Source of the DNA: Argopecten irradians
Taxonomy: Eukaryota > Mollusca > Bivalvia > Pectinida > Pectinidae
Length of the DNA: 64,000 bases
NCBI RefSeq assembly: GCF_041381155.1
Contig: NC_091137.1
Span: forward strand, 17,231,765 to 17,295,764
Direction: 5' to 3'
This document shows, one piece after another, positions 16,149-26,555 of this stretch. How positions within the stretch are numbered: the stretch's first letter is position 1; each line of letters begins with the position of its first letter. The position numbers and the translations under genes were made by a program. The notes beneath the pieces were generated by a model. The model searched no databases, was not told the DNA's origin, and saw only the letters and a list, made by a program, of their open reading frames with translations.

Positions 16149-17819
16149 CTGTACAACAAATATATCGTTGTACAAATTTGTAGTAGCTCTCTGTAGTGCA
16201 GCGTTATCTATTAATAATGATACATGCCTTGATGATTTCGAAGCGGTGCACTTTAATATTAAATTTACAGGGGCAACATATATTACCCATACCCCCTCCC
16301 GCTTCAACGTTTCACAAGGAAAAATTTTAAGTAAAATCAATAGTTAAACTTAACGATCATTGTCTGATATAATTTTGTCACTACACCTTGCAAAAAAAAT
16401 ACGGTTTTGAAAATCATAAAAATTCTTTAATCAAGGTTAAACCGGGGTTTAAACGAGACTAAAATCTAAATAGTTAAGATCCTTAATCACTACTACAAAT
16501 GTTTAGTGTAAAACGCAAGGTGGAGTTTTCGACGCCTATTTTCTGAGCGTCGAATTTTAAAAAGTTGTGAAGGTGTTTCAACCAATTTCTTGAAATAATA
16601 TTTTTGATGCTGGGTTGAAAACAAAGGGTATGTATATCTCACATGATAGAAAAAATATGGTTTTCATAAAATTTTATCAGAAAAATATGTAGTCTGAGGC
16701 TATATGTATTGTTAATACGTTTCCTTATTTTGTGATGCCGGCCGGTTACATTTCACTGTTATACATGTACTATTGTTACCAATTTTTACCAAAATTTAGA
16801 AAAATGTCATAGTCATCATCGAGCGATGTCAAAAAGATTAGTCAATTAGGAACGTATGGCATAACAACTTTCTTACACTCCTGATTTTGGGTACGTTCGG
16901 CAAGATCAAACATTTTGATATGAAAAACAGTATTTTAATATATATTCATGTCTATATTGAAATGTGTTTCGTACAAAACTGATATAGAAAGCTCTTCAGA
17001 AAGCCACAATTGTCGATTATTATTTTTTTCTCCTTTCGGTACCATGGTCTGACAATGATGCAACTGAAACTAGCCCTAGACCCTACAAGGCAGGCAGTGA
17101 AAACCAATGAAGTAGGACCTTACATGAATACAGGGAGCATTTTTCTAAAACTAGCAATGGTGACCTTTACATTGACCAGATGGTCATGACGCTCAAAATA
17201 TATCCTACATATTTTGATTCTTTGCAAACAGATGGAATATATTGGAAATTACTACAAGAAATGATACCGCAATAGTGACCTTGAATGTGATCTAGCAACC
17301 CAATTGTCAATCATATTTCTATGTTATACTTGTGTACACTCATTTTTGAAAATCCATCCATCTTATATTATCACTTTGTTACTTACAAAGTTCATTTCAT
17401 TGCCAAAAGGATTAAAGAATTACATTACGGCTGGTCACATTCTTGATACTCCAAGAAAGTGTTACTAATATTATTTCACTATAATTATATCCATTATATT
17501 ATCGTACATATTAAATGTTATGTTAATTTTCTATTTTTGAATTGTAAGGGTAATTTCATAATAATGAATTTAATAAAAAATTTAATGCCTATTACAATTT
17601 ATTATAATCAATTCATGAATTATTAAATTTTCATCTCCTTTGTTATAATATGTGATTTTATTATGTGTCTGAATGCATGTCTTACTCCTACAACGCAAGT
17701 GCATAGGCCATTTATAACTATAGATAAATTGTTTTAACATTTTAAGTATAATAACTGTTGATGATTTATTTGTTTTTACAAATTAACAATTAATATCGAT
17801 TTTTAAAAATTTCACCTAC
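16149..17819. other. Intron between CTLD2-C and CTLD2-N of Gene 2
   Basis: AT-rich, no supported exon. Nothing recognisable beyond short AT-rich stretches near 17520-17640. Confidence 0.6.
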
Positions 17820-17993
17820 CTGAACTAAGAGGCTTTCCAGTAAAAAAAACTCGAAAAGTTTTGGTCCACACTCCATCAGCAATATGCCTACATACAAATT
17901 CTCTGTAGTCTTTACTGGATGGTATGGTTTCCGCAGACGCCATGGGGCAATGATTTAAAGAACTGTTCCATATGTTGCTAATTTCGTACGTGT
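17820..17993 (-). CDS. Gene 2 exon: CTLD2-N lectin-like half
   Basis: 174 bp, phase 1 at both ends (acceptor tttccag, donor G|gtaggt). It encodes NIWNSSLNHC...SKDYREFVC...WTKTFRVFFTGKP. It is clearly homologous to the Gene 3 exon at 33108-33296 (NWQNAVHHC...HQDYRKYIC...WTKTFRNYFSGP), so the two genes share a second lectin-like domain. Joined to CTLD1-C the junction codon is TAC (Tyr). Confidence 0.85.
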
Positions 17994-18608
17994 CTGGAAA
18001 TCAGAGGAAAACTATAATGTAACTTTATTAGTGTTATATAGGTACATTATGTCACTTAAAAGATGCAAACTAACGTACATTTTTTTATTTGTAGTATTTG
18101 TAAATAACACATTCTTTGATGATTCCATTCAAATATAATAGTTTCATTCTCTTACACGTTATTTGAGTCCAAAGTTCATTAAACATTGTACATCACGTAA
18201 AATTCAGATGTGTTCTTATCTACTTACCATGTTTATGATCTTTGCCTGAAAATATTTACGAGGCGCAAAGTAAAAAACAATTTAAAACCAAAGTTTAAAA
18301 TTTTTTTGTTTTGTTTTCTATTCAGCGATTTCTTCTTTTGTTATATGTGTTAAATCATAAAAGTAATGTTATCCATTGAAGGAGTAAGCTAAAATAGACA
18401 ATATGTATGTCAGTGCAAACTTTAATATCTAATACTGGCATTATCTCAGCATGAACCATCAAATTGGTAAATGAGATCATTATATTTACACAAGATAAGT
18501 TTTTGCTTGAAAACGCTTTGAGGATAGTTATGAAATGCAAGATATTGCATGCATTGTTAAGATGATTTTTTTATCAAAATGAAAACATTTTAATGAAATC
18601 ATACATAC

Positions 18609-18737
18609 ATAAATATCTGAGTGACTGTTCACATTGACGTGGTTGAAATATGACGTCAGTCGTTCCAATTCTTTTGCATTTGGCACTCATACAACGTGCC
18701 ATAGACGTTCTAAATGAAGAATCAACATTTGTTATTC
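18609..18737 (-). CDS. Gene 2 exon: CTLD1-C lectin-like half
   Basis: 129 bp, phase 1 at both ends (acceptor tttcag, donor T|gtatgt). It encodes RCMSAKC then QCEQSLRYL, matching CTLD1-C of Genes 3 and 4 (C-x4-C, then C-x6-YL). It lies immediately downstream of the two WSC exons, completing the lectin fold begun at 23850-24443. Confidence 0.85.
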
Positions 18738-19602
18738 CTGAAATGTAACGAAAGAAACATGAAAACACATCTGGAGGAATCAACCAACAACATATTGAGT
18801 ATATAGCCATAACTGTACATACTTTAAAAAAATCAAAGACATTCTACCCTCGCATAAGTGCACACTCTAAAATAATCAAAGCTACAAGTAAACGTTTCAT
18901 GAGCATTATGTTTTATTCTGCAAACAATAAAACTAAGGCTAGTATTTCATTCTGATCAACTGCATTAAAGAAAAGGTTTATATGCATGAAAAATGTTTTA
19001 AAATGGAATGATACCTTTATTACCTGTGTGGATTGGAATATGTAGCGTAATTAAAAATCTAGACAATGACAGTCTTAGCGTACCGGAATACCACCATAAA
19101 GCATCCTATTCCCTCACGAATTAAATTTGCGTTTTTAACTTTGTTACTGTTGTATTTTCTTTTGTCATTCATAATCATCTGCCAATTACGTGAATATTAT
19201 TGCACTCGAAAATAGGGTTGTATACAGTATCAAAGACAGCATGCAGCACTTTCCATCCGGTCTTATTATACAGATGCTGCACAGACCAGGCGTCCAAATA
19301 GCTGACCGTAAGGTAAAGGTATCATTGTGAAGGCTCATGTGTATCTTAATTCGGGGACAAAACCAACGTCAAATGTTTAAAAAAAACGGCAATTATATAC
19401 AAAAATAACAAAACATGTGATATTTACGCTAATTTGTCTTCTGGACTCGAAAATGACAAACATAGGCGAGTTGCAGGTAAGCAGGGAAAAAGGAAGAAGA
19501 AAAAGGCAAAAATATTTTTTGGTTACAAAAATGATTCTCAATACATATGCAAACAAAGGCATGGAAATATTTGATTGGAATAGATTATAATAATTATCTT
19601 AC

Positions 19603-19741
19603 TGTCGATTTTATAGACGCTGGCGGTTTTTAAACCACCACACGTTACACCAAGGTCAGAGTTGATGCATATGTAAGGACAAGCGGAATCCGTTGTTGAG
19701 TTTTGGGGATTTGAGTTCCCCATGCAGAAACAGTTTTGATC
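19603..19741 (-). CDS. Gene 2 exon: second half of WSC domain
   Basis: 139 bp, phase 0 in (acceptor ttttcag) and phase 1 out (donor A|gtaaga). Motif order: NCFCMG, ACPYIC, TCGG, ASVY. This is the typical WSC end (C-x-C, C-x3-C, CGG-x-VY) and is the same length as the Gene 3 WSC-B exon. Confidence 0.9.
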
Positions 19742-20227
19742 CTGAAAAACAAATGTAAGTAAATATCAAATGTAAACGGGATAATTTATGTATTTTAATT
19801 GCTTTGTCTGTTTTTGTATTGATGTTTTCTCTATTTGTTTTTACAGATTTTAAAAGTACAAATATGGTAAATGATACAATTTATGTAAAACCCGTAGCGT
19901 TTTTGTACCAAATATACTGGTAAATGGTTTTATCTTCTTCAAATTCCATCCTTTTATATATGAATCTATATATGAATATAAGAAGTTACACCTTAAAATA
20001 AAAATATAATTGAACAGAAATACAGAGTGGCAAATTCCTTAACATGAAAATGATTTAAATCATATTTCAAAAAAACTACTTTCGAGTTTGTTCAAAGTAT
20101 TAATTCAGTATTGTGTTCATTACAGATCATCCTCTCATTTTGCCAAACATCTATCAGGAATACGGTTGCATAACGACGTGAATTACACAGTAAATAGCCA
20201 GACGTACAACATCATTTGTAGACATAC

Positions 20228-20331
20228 CTGGACAGCTATATGTTTGGAAGACGAACAGTATATTTGACAGAAAGCTGGGTTATTGTATATGGAGCTAAAA
20301 GTAGGTGTCGCACCATTCAACGGAAAACATC
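20228..20331 (-). CDS. Gene 2 exon: first half of WSC domain
   Basis: 104 bp, phase 1 in (acceptor ttttag) and phase 0 out (donor CAG|gtatgt). Begins GCFPLNG, has FCQIYC and ends HIAVQ; the same length as the Gene 3 exon. Together with 19603-19741 it forms a complete WSC domain of about 81 residues. Confidence 0.88.
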
Positions 20332-20365
20332 CTAAAAAGAAACCTTATACATTATAAATTTTAAA

Positions 20366-20883
20366 AGGACCTCTTTCACGAACAACGAAATTTGCTCATG
20401 AACCAATTTTATCAAAACTAAATGTTACATGTAGCAACATTAATGCAAACCTTGGAAATACGTTTGAAAAATTCAAAAGGGCCCAGGGGCCTGTGCTATG
20501 GCCAAATTAAAGTTGCCCAGTACAGGTATATGACAGGGCTCCCTTTTTGATCCAAAAATGTTTCAAAATAATGTTTTTTGTCATAAAACTGTATTTTTTA
20601 ATGAAGAGAATAAATAATTACATAATATGATCACAAATGTGTAGGCAAAATGTAACAAATAAAATTTTGGCTACATTTTTAAGACATGTTGAAATTTTGG
20701 GTGTTATTTTCGGCCAAGTCAATTATTAAAAATGGGGATTCATCCACTTCCAGTTTGAGTGCACCAAAAATATTTTCTAAAAAGTTGGCACACTACCTAA
20801 AGTAAATGAAGTGAAAATTTCAGAAAAATTGTTGACCGGTAAATTTGTCGTTTAACGGTTATAATATGGCAAGGTCTATTTTT
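20366..20883. repeat. Left copy of an inverted ~0.5-kb repeat
   Basis: Begins AAAGGACCTCTTTCACGAAC and ends near GGCAAGGTCTATTTT. The reverse complement, several percent diverged, is at 23186-23709. The outer ends face outward, so the pair could be long terminal inverted repeats of one 3.3-kb element, or two independent insertions. Confidence 0.85.
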
Positions 20884-23185
20884 AAGCAATATTACACTAT
20901 GGTCGCACCACGGCCCTTTTAATCATAAAATTGAGAAACCGAAGAAAGTTAATATATTAATCTTATTTAATACTCATAAGGTAAATTTATATATGATTTT
21001 ATAACCTATATATTGTAGGATAATCAAAATATTGAATCATAATAACAAAGTGTTTCGGAATTTTAGGGCATTATCATTCACTTTTCAAGCTAGATTATGA
21101 ACTGCATTCTCAGAAATATTCCTTTTATTTATAGGTGAATGGCATATAAAGTAAAATAATAACTTGAATAGATTTTTTTATGTTATGGAGATATAACACA
21201 AAAATCTGAGTGTACTCTAAATAAACCGCGAAGCGGTTTATGATGAGAGTACACTCAGATTTTTGTGTTATATCTCCATAACATAAAAAATCTATTCAAA
21301 TTAATCCTTATAATTCAATTTACTAAAGATAATCTCTTCAACATTTAAAATTCATTTTGGGACTCTTTTGTCTATGAAATTATTACGCCGTCATCTCAGC
21401 CAATCAGAAGCGACGTTACAAACGGCGACGCCATTTTTTCCTTTATGGGCTGATAAAGTAAATTTTTAAGCCAATGGAAATGCTCGTAACAAGCAACATT
21501 GAATTATATATATATATAATAATAACAAAATTTAGAAAAAAAAGATGGGTGTATGTAGATTATTATGTAAGAGAAGCAGGTTTTTAACAATTTTCACTCA
21601 TCCAGTATATTAGTAGATAAATGTATAATGTTGTTGGGGTTATTTTTTCTCAAAATATTGTGCTTTCAAAGTGTTGGCAATGGCATTAAATCACACCATT
21701 ACAAGTTTTTGTGTTAAAAAAACAAAGACAAATTTATTTATGATTTTTTTTCGTACAAAATTATATAATAATTTTACCATATCTAGTATTTCTTAGCAGT
21801 TTAAGATTTAGATTGTTCATAATATTTTGTGATCAATCAACTGAAGTTTGATTTCGGATTTTTGAAATTTCTTCAGAATTTTCATGAATCCCATAAAGAT
21901 TAACTAAGATTTTTTTTTCAGTTGAAAAACGAACAGCATCTTTTATGGTTAATGAAGCAGTCAAAAGTTTTTGATGTCCACAGTTTTATTTTTCATAATT
22001 AGCTTTGTGTATCGTAAACATATCATACTTTCAATCAAAATGGCTTAAGATTATCATTTCAGGTATTAAAGTTTGATTTTATAAGAGATTTGGTTATCAC
22101 AACATGAATTAAACATGTCAGAGGGATCCAAATAAATTAATTTATACGTGATACAAAGCTAAGTAACATACAGTATATGTAATACACTGCATCTAAATGA
22201 TTTCCAGTTTGGTCAGACTCTCTCATTTCATGTTTGACTGTTTCCCCATTATCTCTGTACGGTTAACATATCCGCAAATTAATATTTTTACAGATGTTTA
22301 TATACTTCAGAATTGCTAATAAAATTCATATAATTCTAAACTCAAAGTCAGTTTATATAGTATGGAATAAAACTGTTTCATCGTCAAAACACTCCTTACC
22401 ACAGGGATATACACCATGTACATGTACTGTGATCGAAGACTTTCTTTTGTGTCTAATACTCAGTAAAGCTATGAATTTTCTAATGGTCAAATAATACTAA
22501 CATGGAACTCAAATATTATTATTGACAATAAACATAAAATCAAGTGTTGATGATTTACTTTCAGATAACGTGTATTTAATTTTCATTATCAAAACTGCTA
22601 CATTCAGTTAGCTATTTTGCAAGATTAAAGAAGTAATTGGCATTAATGTATCTAAATCTGAAATGATACATACATGAGTTTCCCGACCAAATTAAACTTA
22701 AAATCTAAAACAATGTAATATGTTAAAGTGATGAGATTTACATTTGTTAGCATGAATCAACAAAAAATGTTAATTTATCAGAAGTGTTAGCCCGGCCTGC
22801 AAATAATTGAACTTCTGTAGGTTTGTAACAAATGACCCATGCATGTAACCTGGTAACTCTTCGCTCTTAAACCGTACAGTTACAGAATCCCATTTTAATC
22901 ACTCTTTTCACTGTAATTGTGCTCTATAATTACAAAATAAATCATTAGAACAGGACATATTAGTGAAGCTACTTCAAATGCAAAACAGCTTATTCTAAAA
23001 ACGCCCAAATGTTTTGAAATTTTGATTATGTAAAACTTAATTTATATACAAAGTATCACTAAATAAATCAATTTGAAATCGTATCAAGCGTTCCAGATGA
23101 GTATTGGATTATATATTAATGTTGACATCGTAAGATTTGTGATTTATGATCCAAAATAAGCATATTCATATTCATACGTTACTAA
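20884..23185. other. Interior of the inverted repeat pair, in Gene 2 intron
   Basis: 2.3 kb of AT-rich sequence between the two inverted copies. It contains the strong palindrome at 21162-21302 and no ORF resembling a transposase. If the pair are TIRs, the element is non-autonomous. Confidence 0.55.
21162..21302. mobile_element. Near-perfect palindromic MITE
   Basis: Arms of about 55 bp (TTGAATAGATTTTTTATGTT... and complement) match almost exactly, around a centre that itself holds the inverted motif AAACCGC-GAA-GCGGTTT. The high arm identity suggests recent insertion or active gene conversion. Similar design to the palindromes at 1201 and 38641 but different sequence. Confidence 0.85.
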
Positions 23186-23709
23186 AATAGACCTTGCCAT
23201 ATTATAACCTTCAAACGACCAATTTACCGGTCCACAATTTATTTCTGAAATTTTCCCTACATTTACTTTAGGTAATGAGCCAATTTTTCAGAAAATATTT
23301 TTGGTGCACTCAAACTGGAAGTGGGTGAATCACCATTGTTAATAATTGACATGGCCGAAAATTACACCCAAAATTTCGACATTTTCTGTCTTCAAAATGT
23401 AGCCAAAATATCATTTGTGACATTTTGCCTACACATTTGTGATCATGATATGTAATTATTCATACTCTTCATAAAATGATACAGTTTTATGACATAAAAC
23501 ATTATTTTGATACCTTTTTTGGATAAAAAAAGGAACCCTGTCATACACCTCTACTGGGCAACTTTAATTCGACCATAGCACAGGCCCCTGGGACCTTTTG
23601 AATTTTTTAAACGCATTTCAAGGGTTTGCATTATTGTTGCTACATGTAATTTAGTTTTAATGAAATTGGTTCGTGGGCAAATTTCCATTGTTCGTGAAAG
23701 AGGTCCTTT
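23186..23709. repeat. Right copy of the inverted ~0.5-kb repeat
   Basis: Reverse complement of 20366-20883, ending GTTCGTGAAAGAGGTCCTTT. Lies just downstream of CTLD1-N of Gene 2. No clear target-site duplication could be assigned at the outer ends. Confidence 0.85.
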
Positions 23710-23849
23710 ATCTCAAATACAAATGCAAACAAAATGTGTATTTTTGCAACAAGAACGTTAAAATCCGCTTTCAAAATTGTAAATTTTGATAATTTGTAAA
23801 AGATTTTTGTTCGGCACATATTTATATATATACATATATTCTCACATAC

Positions 23850-24443
23850 CCACGTATGACATCCATTTTGAAATCATTTGAGACCAAACAAACGTTGTTC
23901 TAATTTCAGGATAGTTATCATCTAGTATTGACATCACTTCCGGTATATGCCGAAACAATCCTCCGTGCATGTGTTCTACACAATATTTCTGTGCATCACT
24001 CCAGCTTTTCGTATAATTAATGTAAAAGTAGTCCATTACTGGTCGGTTCTCATAGGAATTATTCGTCATTATCGTTGTGCTAGAAAACATTGATGTGGTT
24101 TCTTGTTGAACTGCTGTGTCAGTTATCCTTTCGGAATACAATGTAGTTGTTTCTAGTCGTGAATCGCTTGTTGTTACTCTTGTAGTTGTTGTTGAGGTAT
24201 GTATTTCTTCAGTAGTGGCTAGTTTTAGAGTGGTCGTGGTTGTTGGAGTGGGTGTTGCTGCTTGAATGGTTGTTGTTGCTTGAGTGGTTGTTGTTGCTTG
24301 AGTAGTTGTTGTTGCTTGATTAGTTGTTATTGCTTGAGTAGTTGTTGTTGGGGTAGCAGTGGTTGTCGGTATTTTTGTTATCGGAGTCGGAGTTGTAGTT
24401 GGTTTGATTTCAAAAACGTCTGGTTTTGAACTGAAGCTGTAAG
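23850..24443 (-). CDS. Gene 2 exon: Thr-rich linker fused to CTLD1-N
   Basis: 594 bp, phase 1 at both ends (acceptor tttaag, donor G|gtatgt), open throughout. The first 120 or so residues are Thr/Pro/Gln-rich with repeats of QATTTT; then comes CTLD1-N with SWSDAQKYC, GGLFRH and FVWSQMISKWMSYVG. Unlike Genes 1, 3 and 4, the lectin half shares its exon with a mucin-like segment, placing a second stalk N-terminal to the lectin/WSC head. Confidence 0.85.
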
Positions 24444-24645
24444 CTTAAAATAAAAACATAAACATATAAAATCCTCAGAAAATAGATTTGTGGTGAAAAT
24501 GAATTTCACTAGGCTTTGTTAATTTGTAATTGTTATGTAAAATGCTAGAATAATTACGTCAGTTTACGTGTGTATACTAGACAGATTATACATTGTAAAT
24601 ATCATCAGTTACAAGCTAGACTTACGTCAGTGTACGTGTGTATAC

Positions 24646-24715
24646 TGGACAGACTTGATATGATATGCAATAATAGTATTACCGTGTATTTGGAATTTCT
24701 AGATATTGTCTTCAT
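24646..24715 (-). CDS. Gene 2 candidate first exon: signal peptide
   Basis: ATG at 24715 followed by 23 residues, MKTISRNSKYTVILLLHIIS then SLS, with a basic start and hydrophobic core typical of a signal peptide. A phase-1 donor A|gtatac at 24646 fits the acceptor at 24443, but a stronger donor (gtaagt, 24625) is in phase 0 and would not. A repeat of the donor region lies about 75 bp away. If this exon is wrong, Gene 2 could be the continuation of Gene 3. Confidence 0.35.
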
Positions 24716-26555
24716 GATGTGAGGATGGCGATCGTACGCGATTACGTTTGTTAATCATTCCCGCAAACTGTTGTCAGTTTGTATATTTACTTGATGACGT
24801 CATACTTCCGGTTGTTATCGGGAGTTATTTTTAGTATTATAAGTTGCTAAGGATCGTGCTTTTGTAAATAGTAGTTATTTTGGAAATGGTAAATTATTTA
24901 CAAAGGAATATGTACAGTTAAATCTTTATATTGCATTTTTTGTTGTTGTTGCTATTGTGGCACGTGAATTTTACGATAAAAACCAGATGTAACGGTTTTC
25001 GAGATTCAGAACAGCAGACAGCGTAAGGGAGGCAACTCATATAGAAAGGTAACTTTAGGCATTTTTTCACAAGTACTTCGGTACAATTTTATTAGTATAT
25101 TTCGAGTTGCTGATTAGTTAATAAGCTTTAAGCATTTTTTTAGAAATTATTAGATATTTATTTAGGTTTAGTTTAGCTAAGATAAATGTGTGAAATACGT
25201 AAGTTATAAGCACATGATAGTTTTTCGGATAGGTTCGGAATATAAAATTATTAGTTACATGTGTGTAGGATAATCGTTGATTACGTAATGTACAAGCGAA
25301 ACGATAGCTATACATAGTAGTTCAGTGTGGAGTACGTAATGTACAAGCGAAATGATAGGTATATATAGTAGTTCAGTGTGGAGTACGTAATGTACAAGCG
25401 AAACGATAGCTATACATAGTAGTTCAGTGTGGAGTACGTAATGTACAAGCGAAATGATAGGTATATATAGTAGTTCAGTGTGGAGTACGTAATGTACAAG
25501 CGAAATGATAGGTATATATAGTAGTTCAGTGTGGAGTACGTAATGTACAAGCGAAATGATAGGTATATATAGTAGTTCAGTGTGGAGTACGTAATGTACA
25601 AGCGAAACGATAGCTATACATAGTAGTTCAGTGTGGAGTACGTAATGTACAAGCGAAATGATAGGTATATATAGTAGTTCAGTGTGGAGTACGTAATGTA
25701 CAAGCGTAATGATAGGTATATATAGTAGTTCAGTGTGGAGTACGTAATGTACAAGCGAAATGATAGGTATATATAGTAGTTCAGTGTGGAGTACGTAATG
25801 TACAAGCGTAATGATAGGTATATATAGTAGTTCAGTGTGGAGTACGTAATGTACAAGCGAAATGATAGGTATATATAGTAGTTCAGTGTGGAGTACGTAA
25901 TGTACAAGCGAAATGATAGGTATATATAGTAGTTCAGTGTGGAGTACGTAATGTACAAGCGAAATGATAGGTATATATAGTAGTTCAGTGTGGAGTACGT
26001 AATGTACAAGCGAAATGATAGGTATATATAGTAGTTCAGTGTGGAGTACGTAATGTACAAGCGAAATGATAGGTATATATAGTAGTTCAGTGTGGAGTAC
26101 GTAATGTACAAGCGAAACGATAGCTATACATAGTAGTTCAGTGTGGAGTACGTAATGTACAAGCGAAATGATAGGTATATATAGTAGTTCAGTGTGGAGT
26201 ACAGTACGTAATGTACAAGCACATTTTAGGGATTCTTTAGACAGTAGGTTAGTTAGTTTATTATAGGATAAGCTGTATAGCGATTTGTTAGATTTTTCAT
26301 AGTGGTACGTTTTATAAGTATCAATTAGAATATAACTATATATATCATTAATAGCTGTTCTGTTCCGTACTATGGTGTGTATGGTGTGAGCTGAGGATAT
26401 TTTGTATGTTTATATTATTGTCTATATTGTTTGACATTTGATATGTGTAATAAACCAAATCAATTTTACAAAGTTGTCGATCTTTCCATCCACCTCGCAA
26501 AACTACAAAAGTAAAAATACAGCAAGATCATATATTTATAATGGCACACATTTAT
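24716..26555. other. Region between Gene 2 and the Gene 3 stalk
   Basis: Contains a short duplication (24550-24650), a TGACGTCA octamer near 24803, and the 51-bp satellite. No TM or tail exon for Gene 3 was recognised. A weak exon-like piece is seen on the minus strand near 26474-26506 (acceptor ttttgtag), but it is too short to claim. Confidence 0.5.
25282..26220. repeat. 51-bp satellite, about 18 copies
   Basis: Unit TACGTAATGTACAAGCGAAA... with two alternating variants (aatgataggtatatata and acgatagctatacata). The unit length is 3 x 17, so the minus strand stays open for ten units with a 17-residue aromatic repeat. No splice context or start supports translation. Copies are very similar, so the array is young or homogenised. 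Confidence 0.95.

Noticed and set aside
24625-24715. Signal-like ORF spliced with the strong donor at 24625
   Set aside because: The donor is phase 0, while the acceptor at 24443 needs phase 1; the weaker phase-1 donor at 24646 was preferred and kept at low confidence.
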